From Peromyscus leucopus (taxonomy: Eukaryota > Chordata > Mammalia > Rodentia > Cricetidae), in contig NC_051064.1 of assembly GCF_004664715.2 (NCBI RefSeq), forward strand, positions 111,614,240 to 111,678,239: a stretch of 64,000 nucleotides of DNA, written 5' to 3'. The position numbers were made by a program, and so were the translations under genes. The notes under the pieces are model-generated. The model saw only the letters and a program-made list of their open reading frames with translations, ran no database searches and was not told the origin of the DNA. The stretch's first letter is position 1. Each line of letters begins with the position of its first letter. Shown piece by piece: positions 54,648 through 64,000 of the stretch.

Positions 54648-57600
54648 CTGAAATGGGATATAAATCATGAAGTTGAGGAGCAAATAAGGAAGGCAATCAT
54701 AGTATGCTGACACTTGATGCACAGAGATGATGGAACCATTAGATGCACTCCATATGTCTTGTTGACAGTCTCTCACTTGTGCCTCCCCAGGGCTGGGATT
54801 ACAGGTGTGCATCACCATACCCAGCAGAGTTTTATTTGTGTGTGCTGCATGCCTGTATACATGTGCACATTCACTTGAGTGTATATGCATGTAAAGACTG
54901 GGAATTGTGACCCTTGTGTCTTCCTTGAGTGCTCTTTTGAGGCAGGATGTGCTGGTTTTTATTGTCAACTTGGCACAACCCAGTGACCTAGGAAAAAGGA
55001 CTCTCAATTGAGGACTTGCCTCCATTAGACTGGCTGTCTTTTCCCCAGTCGGTGAGAGACTGTCTTCTATGATGTACGAGGGCCCAGCCTACTGAGCGCA
55101 GCACCATCACAAGGTAGTTGGGCCTAGGCTCTGTAAAACTAACCAGAATGAGAAAGCAGCTTTCCTCCATGGCTCTTACTTGAGTGCCTACCCCGACTTC
55201 CCTCAATCACAGACTGTTACCTGGAAGTATAATCTGAAATAAACCCGTTACTTTGGGTCATGCTGTTTATCTAAGTAACAGAAATCAAATGGATCCCTCA
55301 ACTGAAACTAGAGCTCAAAATGAAGCTAGTCTTCTTGTCTTGAGGATCCTATCCAGAGTGCTGTGATTCAAGGCAGTAAATCACCTGCCTGGCTTTATAA
55401 GTTGTTTCTGAGGATTTAGACCCCTTTGCCTAGCAAGTATTTTTTCCTTCAAGCCACTGAGATACTATCAGGAGTTTTTTTGTTTTTGTTTCTGTTTGTT
55501 TTCTATGGTTCTGAACAGCACTCTGAGCCAAGCATTATTACCTAGAATTTGCACTAAACAACTACTTCATAGTGTAAGAATATACCTATGGATATATTCT
55601 AGGGTACATGTCCCACAGGGTTCGAATGAAGATCAATTAAAAATGACTTGTCCAAGGACTCAACTGTTGTTTTCAAATTTAGTTCTTGGGCTAGAGAAAC
55701 AGCTCAGTGGTTAAAAGCAGGCTGTTATAGAGGATGTAAGTTCAGTTCTCAGCACCCACATTGGGTGGCTCACAGTAACTGCAGTTCCTGGGGATTCCAT
55801 ACCTTTGGCCTCCACTGGCATCTGCAAAGCGTATGCAGATAAACACATATACACAATTAAAAGTAAAAAAAAAGCCCAGAACCACTGAGACTATATCTCC
55901 CCCACTGTTCAAAGCTTTAATTCTAAAAAGGAGAAGAAGGTACAAAAGAAATAGAATGCTAGGAATTCTCAATGCAAAAAAAAAAAGCCGGGCAGTGGTG
56001 GCACACGCTTTTAATCCCAGCATTCGGGAGGCAGAGGCAGGCAGATCTCTGTGAGATCCAGGAAAGGTGCAAAGCTACACAGAGAAACCCTGTCTCGGGA
56101 AAAAGCAAAAAAAAAATGCTTATTTGTCTTGTAATGAACTATCAGTACCCACACGAAAACAAAATTTCCCATCTTGGTTATATTTGAAACTTTAGCTTTT
56201 AAATAAAGACTTAACTGTGTACATGTGCATGTGCACATGTAGAAGCCAGAGGTAAACATCAAGTGTCTTCCTAGCTCACTCTCCCCACTTTTTCTTTTGG
56301 AGACAAGGTCTCTCACTCAATGTGAAGCTGGCTGATTGGCTCATCGGGTCTTCCTATCTCCAGCACTAAGATTTCAGGTGGACCTGGCTTTTAGCATAGA
56401 TGCTGCGGGTTGAATTCCAATCCTCATGCTGGCATGAGAAGCACTGTACCTAATGAGCCACCTTCCCAGCCCAGTATTAACTTCTTAAAATAGAGGTTTA
56501 ACCCATACCTTTCAGGAGACTTTGAGTGGCTCCTATGTCTGTGACTACGGTGGTGACCTAGGGAAGAAAAGGTCATCGGATAAGTTTCTGTTCTCCCACC
56601 TGCAGGCTATCATTCTCACCTCCCCCAATGCCTCTCATTCACATACGACCTTACTGGCCTACTTTGAGGACACCACTTCCTATCACAACTCTGGTTGGTT
56701 GGTAGTTGTGGCAGGGAATGCAGCAAAAAAAAATCATATATCCAGAGTATTACGGCTAACTTCACGAAACAGGCTTTGACCAATATTATAGTAGGCATTA
56801 TTTCTGCAATTTGGATAAAAATGCAATCCCATCACCAGAGTCCAATGAGTAGTCTCACTTTTGAATTCCATGTCCATTTCTTTTCCTGATAGGTAGTAGT
56901 GCAGTTAGGTGTTTGTATTGCAAGAGTCTTAATGCTGCTTTTAGATTTCTTTACTAAGACAAGCAGGAAAGAGCCCAAATACTATACCTGGGGATTTAGA
57001 GCGGGATCTGTGTCGTCTGTCTCGTGACCTGCTTCGATGGCGTCGTGGACTCTTGCTCCTATGCCTTTCTCGGCGTGGGGAAGGGCTGTGGAGAAAACAG
57101 CTAGCTCAGCACGTTTTGCAATAAACACCACCACTTCCCTTTTCAAACCCTCTTCTTGTCAGAAATGACTCAGGACTCACCTTCTTCTCTTGGGGGATCT
57201 ACTTCGCCTGTGGCAAGAGGAAGAGCAGGTTAGTGCACTGGACATTGTGAATTGCAAATATAAATAAATACGTAAATAAAGTTCACACACCCTTTTTTTA
57301 AGAGGGGAGGAGTGCTGGGAACTGAACACAGTGGCTCCTGATTCTTATCTGTATCTATGTCTTAAATATTTTAGTACGCTCCTAACACTCTGGCCATGCA
57401 ACTTATTTTGACCAGTGGGATAATAGCAAATATGATGCAGATACAAGAAAAACACTTGCAGGAAGGACCTGTTGTCTCTTGAATTCTGTCACCTCCTTCA
57501 GAACATAACCAACTTAAGCTGCTGGAGGATGGGAAATACAGAGAAACTGCTCTAGCCATCTTTATTAAGGTTACTCTCTACTATCTGGGAAATGCATAAT

Positions 57601-60600
57601 CACAACAGGTGAGCAAACAACTATAGCCAAGCCCAGCTTTATTCACTGACCACAAACTACATAAATTAAAGAAATGGGGTTTTATGGGTGATGGTTCAGT
57701 AATAATAGGGAAACGGATACACTGGCAAACATTATAGGCTAATATTTTTCCTTCCCTGAAAGGCTGTAGTGGTCCAGCCCTACCTCCTGGGAGACCGACT
57801 CCGACTCCTCCTGTAGCGCAGTGCAGGAGAACGTCGTGGCTTGTCCAAGTCTCGGTAGCTTCTTCGTCGATGGTCAGGTGATGGTACTCTTTCCAGCTTG
57901 AAACAAGATGGATGAATACTGGCTTTTACTAAAGGCAGCCATGCAAGAACATAGTTATTCTCCCCTTCCAATGTACATCTTTTAAGTCACTTTATAACAG
58001 TGATTTGACTACATAGAGGGGTAGCCCAGTGACAAAGAATTACCAGTACCAGCAGCCAGTGACTGTGAGTAGTAAGAAAAATAATGTAGTTATGTGGCAC
58101 ACACTTTTAATTCCAGCATTTGGGAGGCAGATCTACAAAACAAGCCTGGTCTATAAAACAAGTTCTAGGACAGTCAGGGCTACACAAAGAAACGGGGGTG
58201 GGGGTGGGGGGAAGAATCCTTATTTCCTTAGGCTGGATTTCCAATGTGAAAGAAAGAAATAGATTTAAGATCAGTAATGTTAAATGCAAAGTCACGGTGG
58301 ATCTTAATCTTTAAAATGGTGACTTTAATATCAGCATGGTGCCTTTAATATCAGCAGTAGGAAGGCTGAGGCAGGTGGATCTCCATGAGTCTGAGGCCAT
58401 TCTGGTCTGTATAGTTGCAGGACAGACAGACAGAGTGACAAAGACCTTGTCTAGGGAAGAAAAAAAAAGACAAAGTGTAGCAACACACAGATTGTTACCT
58501 ACTTCCTGGACAGATGGGTACTTTCACATTTGGAGTACACAAGAGGCTAGATGTGTGTAGAAGCTAGAACATACCACCATCATATAAAAGCAGGGAAGCT
58601 ATCAAAGCTGTGAAGGTACCAAGAAATCTCAGAAGTGGTTGGATAAGAGGTCTCTGCTGGCCAAAGGTTTAAGTATCTACATGGATTAACACCAAATTTG
58701 CTTAAACTATGGTGTTACCCGTGGCAAAAAAGCATCACCTTGAGAGGATACTATAGAACCAACGTATGATTTTGTGTGCCTATCTTACTTCATAAGAAAT
58801 TCACCTTTTTTTGCAGGGAGGGAAACAGTGTCTCTGGCCTGTAGCCTTTAAACTATTATTATGAAAACTTAATATATGCTGATTTGGAAGTTTTCCTCTC
58901 CTTACGAATATTCTAGATAAAAAAATGAAGATATAAAAGAAGTAGAATAGCTCACCATTTTATAACACACCTAGGCATTGACTGGCAGTGGATCCTAACA
59001 TTACAAGTGAGACAAGACCAGTGCGATGGCTCAGTGCCCACACCCACAAGAGAAAGAGAACATGAGAAATGAGAGGAGAATATGTCAGCCAAACATAGTG
59101 TCTCACACCTAGCACTTTGGAAACCAAGGCAGGAAGACCAGGAGTTTGAAGTCATCTTAAGCTATGCAGCATGTTAAAGGCCTGCCTGGGTTACATGTGA
59201 CCCTGCCTTAAAAGATAAAAACAACTACAAAAAGCCTATATTGGTTCATTTCCCAGAGAAGAGTACATCGACTTTGCATGACTTCTGATCAATGGAGAAT
59301 CGCCTTGAAAGGGAGTTGGCAAACTCCATTTGAATTGTCCTAGGATCCATGGCAACATTTGTATTCTTTTCTTGTTTTAAGTATTTTAAATTATTTTTAT
59401 GTTTGTATGTGTTTTGCCTTGCATGCATGATTTGAGCACTCTGTATATGCAGTACTAGCAGAGGCCAGAAGTGGGTGTCACATTCCTTGGAACTAGAATT
59501 ACAAAAGTGAGCTGCCATGTGGGTGCTCAGAATCAAACCTCTGTCCTCTGGAAAAGCACCCATGCTCTTAACTGCTGCAACATCTGTCCAGACTCTGTAT
59601 ATTTTTAATTCTCTGAGGTCACTTCAGCAAACTGCCAGTCTGGACTGCCATTTCCTCAGACACCAATTACTGCTTTTGGTACAAAGTTGCATAGGTAAGA
59701 GAGCATTTATTTTTCCTTCTTATAAACCCTATTAACTTTAGTATGTGCTGTTTTAGGACATGAAGTTTTCCCCGCATCACACACAGGGTCTTGCTAAAGG
59801 TGGTCTGCAGCTTCCAATGTATCCCAGGCTAGATTTCAAACTCTTAGTCTGTCTTTATCATCCTAGTGCTGGGATTACAGACCTGTACAACCACACCCAG
59901 GTCTTAATGTCTATTTTTTAGAAATTGTTCCTATAGTATGGCTATTTAAGCTCCTATATTTTCTTTTTTAAAGATTCATTTATTTACTATGTATACAGTG
60001 TTCGGCCTGCATGTATGCCTGCAAGCCAGAAGAGGGTGCTAGATCTCATTGCAGATGGGATGGCTGGGAATTGAACTCAGGACCTCTGGAAGAGCAGCCA
60101 ATGCTCTTAACCTCTGAGCCATCTCTCCAGCCCCTAGGCCTCTATATTTTCTAGACTGCAAATGAAAATCATGAATTCTCTCTCTCTCTCTCTCTCTTGT
60201 GTGTGTGTGGGGGGGGGGGGAAGGTCTATATAGTAAAACTCTTCGCCCCACCACAAAAAGAAAAAAAAAATGGAAAACAAAAGCCTTTATTATAGCAACA
60301 AATAAACCAAAAGGAATTTAGGGATAAATTAAAAGGAGTAAACCTAGAAAGACTGAATGTAGGTAAATTGCATAAGATTACATGTAAAACTTCTTTAAAA
60401 CCTTTAAAGGTATAGATACCATGTTTATGGATATAGATGCCATTGTCATCTCTGTTTCCCATGATTCTGTTACAAATTCATTGTAGTTTTTTTTAATATT
60501 TGAAAATACTGGTATTTACGTTGGATGTGCATGTGAGAGTGCACAGACATACTTGCATGTGTGGGTGTCCTGGGAGACTAGAGGGTGTTAGACTCTCCTG

Positions 60601-62417
60601 GAGCTGGCGTTCAAAGCTTTTGTGAGCCATGTCACATGGGTGCTGTAGCCCAGCCAGTACTCTTCCAGATGAACTCTCTCTCTAGCCCCCAATGTAACCC
60701 TACTTATAATCTCAGTAGATTTTATCATTTTCATCAAGATGGACCTGAGGCTGAAGAGATGGCTCAGTGGTTTAGAGTACTTGTTGCTGTTGCCGAGGAC
60801 CTGGGTTCAGATTCCAGCTCCGCCAGGTGGCTTACAATAAATAACCTGTACCTTCAGTTCCGGGGGAGTCTAACGCCTGGTCTCGAGGGCCCCTGCATTC
60901 ATGTGCACATACCCAGACACACACAGAACTATAACCAAGCCGGGAGGGAGAACAAACAGTGGGGCACAAGCAGCAAAGCTGCTACTGAAGAAGGGTGCAG
61001 AGGCGCTCGCTGTCCTAAGTCTCGAGACTTCCTATGAGGCTACCCAGTGCGGCAATGTCCCAACTGCGCACATTTGCCTGCAGAAGAAAGTGATCATAGA
61101 CGGACGATCATCTACAATTGTGACAAAGTTTGTAACAAAGATGGCAATGCGGTAAATAGAGGAGAAGAAAGAAGGTCAAAAAAAAAATAGCACAAGGGAT
61201 AGGAATAGATAATTCCACGTTGAGGAAAAATAGATTCCTGTTTCACCAATATAAAAGTTAATTTGAGGTTAACTTCTTAGTTTTGGGGACGGTCTCACTG
61301 TGCAACTCTGGCTAGTCTCAGACTCACAGGGCTTTATCTGTTTCTGCCTCTTTGGAAAGCTAGAATGAAAGGTGTATGCCACCATGCCCAGCAAGGTTAA
61401 CATTTCTTATATCTCCTTCTGGACCTTTCTATGCATAATGTTTTCTAGAATTTAATTACAAATGCTTTAGAGCTATTTTACTATAAGCACTTTCGCATTA
61501 TCATTTTTAATGCCTGCTTAATAATCATATTAATAATCTACCTGACTTCCTCAGTCATTGACACCTGGGGAGCATGACTGTTTTCAAGCTTTTCAGCACT
61601 ATAATTATTAGTTCTGACAAAACTTGACTATGCAGTAGTTAACTTCCCTCCTTAGAGTGTTTTCAAGCATGACAAATGTTTTATCCAAGTTTTTAATAGC
61701 TACCATTCATTAACCAACTATGTGGAGCTATACTAAGACCTTCATGAACACAACAATCTTCAGAGAAAAGTACTATTAGCCTGAGACTGTGGATTCAATC
61801 CCTCACACAAAGGGAGAAAAATCAGGACTATTAAGATCATACTACTGCTAGGACAGGGCTGAGGCATTCAAGCCAAGGGGTATTTGACCCTACCAGTCAT
61901 TTTAATTAGAAATAAGCTCTTCTTTATTAGGCTAGCATCCCTGAGGCAGATCTGAAATGTCTATATAGTCTGATCCACATAATAGGACCCTCCTTGTCCA
62001 AAAGGACCCCAAAAGTAATTAATTAATTCACAAAGGATTTAAAGAGGCTGGTGGTGGTAGCACACGCCTTTCATCCTAGCACTTGGGAGGCAGAGGCAGG
62101 TGGACCTCTGTGAGTTTGAGGACAGCCTGGTCTACAGAGTGAGTTCCAGGATAGCCAGGGCTACATACAGAAACCCTGTCTGGAAAAAAAACAAAACAAA
62201 ACAAAAAAAGTAAAAAGAAAAGATCGTCATCAATTTAAAAATGAAAACTTGAAAAATAAGGGCTATTTTCTTCCTTCCTACCCCTTAAAGCTTTCATATG
62301 CCTTACCTTCTCATCTTCCTCTTCCTCCTCTTCACTGGATTCCACATCATCCATGTCCTCTTCTAGAGCACTAACTCGGGGCTCTAGTTGTTCAGCTTCC
62401 TCCAGCACATAGCGTTT
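54605..62417 (-). CDS. PRPF38A: PRPF38A pre-mRNA-splicing factor 38A, 3' part, 6 exons
   Basis: PRPF38A is a nuclear spliceosome component of the precursor (B) complex. Its N-terminal PRP38 domain, outside this window, contacts other tri-snRNP factors. The six exons on the minus strand, in reading order, are 62417-62307, 57896-57784, 57207-57181, 57085-56988, 56557-56509 and 54647-54605. They give the last 146 residues of about 312: the end of the structured part (KRYVLEEAEQLEP), a Glu/Asp stretch (ESSEEEEEEDEK), and a long Arg/Ser domain ending S-R-R-G-N-E and TAA. Every border is GT/AG and the frame is continuous. It converges on TUT4, as in the human locus. The match to the remembered human protein is nearly residue for residue, so identity is secure. 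Confidence 0.97.
54945..55312 (+). repeat. Old rodent interspersed repeat
   Basis: 'gtgctggtttttattgtcaa', 'cttggcacaa', 'gagggcccagcctactgagc' and 'ctgaaataaacccgttactt' mark a dispersed rodent element I have seen often but cannot class with certainty. It is related in reverse to 1478-1770 and 15730-16090. Confidence 0.6.
55985..56105 (+). repeat. B1 SINE with internal deletion
   Basis: 'aagccgggcagtggtggcac' to 'ccctgtctcgggaaaaagc'; the 'gttcgaggccagcctgg' block is missing. Confidence 0.88.
56220..56472 (-). repeat. B4/B2-type SINE
   Basis: Ends 'aatgagccaccttcccagcc'; contains 'gggttgaattccaatcctca'. Confidence 0.65.
56509..56557 (-). CDS. PRPF38A: PRPF38A exon (49 nt): RS domain
   Basis: Encodes H-H-R-S-H-R-H-R-S-H-S-K-S-P-E with split Gly and Arg codons at the ends. 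Bounded by ccctag| and AAAG|gtatgg. A second very short exon of the same domain. Confidence 0.95.
56988..57085 (-). CDS. PRPF38A: PRPF38A exon: RS domain
   Basis: Encodes P-S-P-R-R-E-R-H-R through S-R-S-K-S-P between tccacag| and CCAG|gtatag. Arg, Ser and His dominate. Such tracts are phosphorylated by SR-protein kinases in related factors. Confidence 0.95.
57181..57207 (-). CDS. PRPF38A: PRPF38A 27-nt microexon in RS domain
   Basis: Bounded by gccacag| and AG|gtgagt, it encodes R-S-R-S-P-K-R-R with split codons at both ends. It is needed to keep the frame and matches the RRRSRSPKRRS segment of the known protein. At 27 nt it is a microexon, and skipping it would remove nine residues without a frameshift. 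Confidence 0.93.
57208..57783. other. PRPF38A intron
   Basis: 576 bp, AT-rich. No SINE is clear, apart from a possible ID-like scrap near 57300-57340. Confidence 0.6.
57784..57896 (-). CDS. PRPF38A: PRPF38A exon: start of RS domain
   Basis: Encodes L-E-R-V-P-S-P-D-H-R-R-R-S-Y through S-R-S-R-S-P-R. Bounded by tttcaag| and AGGAG|gtaggg. The AAG acceptor and GTAGGG donor are both moderate. It ends two bases into an Arg codon. Confidence 0.96.
59968..60135 (-). repeat. B2 SINE
   Basis: 'gccagaagagggtgctagat' to 'gagccatctctccagcccc'. Confidence 0.88.
60179..60221. repeat. (CT)n(GT)n(G)n simple repeat
   Basis: About ten CT units, five GT units, and a run of twelve or so G. Confidence 0.93.
60745..60930 (+). 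repeat. B2-type SINE
   Basis: 'ctgaagagatggctcagtgg' head, 'gcacatacccagacacacac' tail. Confidence 0.8.
62045..62215 (+). repeat. B1 SINE
   Basis: 'ggctggtggtggtagcacac' to 'ccctgtctggaaaaaaaac'; ends about 90 bp before the PRPF38A exon. Confidence 0.9.
62307..62417 (-). CDS. PRPF38A: PRPF38A exon: end of PRP38 domain and acidic stretch
   Basis: Thirty-seven codons between tctctag| and AAG|gtaagg. It begins K-R-Y-V-L-E-E-A-E-Q and ends in eight acidic residues of ten. Earlier exons lie beyond 64000. Confidence 0.96.
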
Positions 62418-62699
62418 CTAGAGAACAGAGGAAAAAGTTAAGTCATTGCTATTTCCTCCTGGTCCTGATCCTAACACTGAAAAGCTGTGGAGCAACAGCT
62501 CCCTATATTATTACTACACTTCAAGACTTTCCTAAGAAGTCAGTATACCCGGAATATGTATGTCTTTTAGGTTCCACAAACATAAACAGAATGCTGAACA
62601 GAACAAGTTCATTTTCAATCGGTTCTGTTTACTGTGGTCTTACACTATAAGATCACTGGACTGTCAATCGGTTTGTGTGTAGTCAAAAATGTTAACCTC

Positions 62700-62915
62700 A
62701 GGGCTGGAGAGATGATTCAGCAATTAAGAACACTTGCTGCACTTGGAGAGGACCTGAGTTCTGTCCCCAATATCCACATGGTGGCTCACCAGTTCCAGAG
62801 GATCCAATGACCTCTTCTGGCATTCTCTGGTTGAGAGTAAGAACTGATCCTTAAAAGCTGTCCTCTGGCCCTTACATGCCTTGGCATGCACAAGCGCGCA
62901 CACACACACTCCACT
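62700..62915 (+). repeat. B2 SINE
   Basis: 'agggctggagagatgattca' head and a CA-rich tail. Confidence 0.85.
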
Positions 62916-62937
62916 AATAATGATTAGTAAATAATAA

Positions 62938-63085
62938 AAAGCAAATGTTTTAATTTTATACAGACAAATAGGTTAATTTGTGATACATGTGATGAATGTG
63001 TAAATATATGTAAAGCAAATGTTTTAATTTTATACAGACAAATAGGTTAATTTGTGATACATGTGATGAATGTGTAAATATATGT
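62938..63085. repeat. Perfect 74-bp tandem duplication
   Basis: 62938-63011 and 63012-63085 are identical as far as I can read; both start 'aaagcaaatgttttaatttt' and end 'gtaaatatatgt'. Confidence 0.95.
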
Positions 63086-64000
63086 ACCCATGCTTATTCA
63101 TGGAAGGCCTACCAGGACCTTGGGTGTCTTCTGTTTCTCCCCATCCTACTCATGGAGACAGTCTTTCCCTCAACTGGAAGCCTGTCATTTTAGCGATGCT
63201 ATTTCGCTAGTAAGTTCTAAGGATCTGTCTACCAACCTTGGGTTACAGGCACTTAGAAACCATGCTTTGTACATGGGTGATAGGGATTTGAACTCAGGTC
63301 CTCATGTGTACAGAACAAGCACCCTTATCCACTGAGCCACTTCCCCAGCATGAGGTGGTTTTGTTTTTTCATTGTTTGTTTGTTTGTTTTTTGAGACAGG
63401 GTCTCACTATGAAGGCTTTGTTGTCCTAGAACTAGACCAGGATGGTCTCAAATTCAGAGACTGCCTCCCAAGTTCTGGGATGAAAGGCCTGTGCCACAAT
63501 ATCCTTTCAGTAGAGGCTTTTCTCTCTCAATATTTAAAAGTTTTATCTGTGAGTGTGAGCACGTGTATAAATACACACTTGAAATTTCCACTACAATCAA
63601 GACAGTAAATCTCTTCCATCCCTTTAAATTGTCCTGCAGGTCTACTTTAGAGATGTAAGGGAAGAACTAGTGGAGACAGTCACAAATACCATGATTCACC
63701 TGGCTTCTTTTCCTCCAGTTACATACTGAGCAGAATGACTTCGTGATTCCTTCCTTCCTTTTTTGTCTCACTGTGTAACCCCGGCTAGCCTCGAAATTGC
63801 AATTTAGACCCAGCTGGCCTTAAACTCATAGAAAATTGCCTGTCTCTGCCCCCTAAATCCTGGGACTAAAAGCATGCATCACCATACCTGGCACAATTTC
63901 CTTTGAGCCAAGCCCCCCCTCCCCTTTTATTCTTTTCAACAGGAATTTACCACTTTCCAGATAGGGTTTTATAATCATACAGGAACTTAAGTTAAATCCT

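Larger units (their letters stand above)
54648..56508. other. Last PRPF38A intron
   Basis: Contains a reversed B1 piece (54770-54830), the old repeat at 54945-55312, B2 (55690-55860), B1 (55985-56105) and a reversed B4-type SINE (56220-56472). Confidence 0.65.
57897..62306. other. PRPF38A intron with SINEs
   Basis: B1 plus (58090-58195, 58330-58470, 59092-59215, 62045-62215), B1 minus (59790-59903, 61275-61395), B2 minus (59968-60135), B2 plus (60745-60930), and a CT/GT/G simple repeat (60179-60221). 61400-62030 shows nothing recognised. Confidence 0.65.
62418..64000. other. PRPF38A intron, partial
   Basis: B2 plus (62700-62915), a 74-bp tandem duplication (62938-63085), B1 minus (63375-63505 and 63755-63895). 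No upstream PRPF38A exon was found before the window ends. Confidence 0.65.

Noticed and set aside
54642..55025. 127-residue minus-strand frame upstream of the PRPF38A last exon
   Set aside because: It lies in the intron over a B1 piece and an old interspersed repeat; no known domain.
60585..61037. 150-residue frame on the plus strand
   Set aside because: It runs through a B2 SINE within a PRPF38A intron, on the opposite strand, without domain or splice context.

Overview
This is mammalian nuclear DNA from a muroid rodent, most likely a cricetid such as a hamster, vole or deer mouse. B1, B2/B4 and ID SINEs occur throughout. Many B1 copies carry the 'ccaggaaaggc' body variant that I associate with cricetids more than with Mus. 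LTR, LINE-1 and hAT remnants fill most of the rest. About 4% of the window is coding sequence, all of it in two multi-exon genes that point at each other.

Plus strand, 2184-47082: the 3' part of TUT4 (ZCCHC11), the terminal uridylyltransferase. Fifteen exons can be placed exactly by GT/AG borders and continuous reading frame, giving about 642 C-terminal residues. They hold most of the active nucleotidyltransferase core, the PAP-associated domain, two CCHC zinc knuckles, a Pro/Gln-rich region and a Cys/Arg-rich tail ending in TAA at 47080-47082. A poly(A) signal lies at 47698-47703. Minus strand, 62417-54605: the 3' part of PRPF38A, a spliceosomal (U4/U6.U5 tri-snRNP) protein. Six small exons give the last 146 residues, an acidic stretch followed by an RS domain; one exon is only 27 nt. 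The 5' parts of both genes lie outside the window. The tail-to-tail arrangement agrees with the human locus as I remember it.

Region by region: 1-2183 is a TUT4 intron with B2 copies, a U6 pseudogene and a B1 with clear target-site duplications. 2288-7441 holds a GC-rich imperfect tandem repeat. 7697-11971 holds a truncated antisense LINE-1 and, at its edge, a U1 snRNA retropseudogene with an internal deletion. 13305-25391 holds an old antisense L1 shredded by SINEs, a second U6 pseudogene and a possible mRNA-tail retrocopy. 26679-31919 and 34383-46289 hold solo LTRs of one family, including one LTR inside another. 47.7-52.7 kb is intergenic, and 52.6-54.6 kb is a repeat-poor block that probably holds the PRPF38A 3' UTR. 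I found no new gene or defence-type system. The best leads are three CAGCAG tandem acceptors in TUT4, the inverted SINEs around its last zinc-knuckle exon, the small RNA pseudogenes, and the local tandem duplications.
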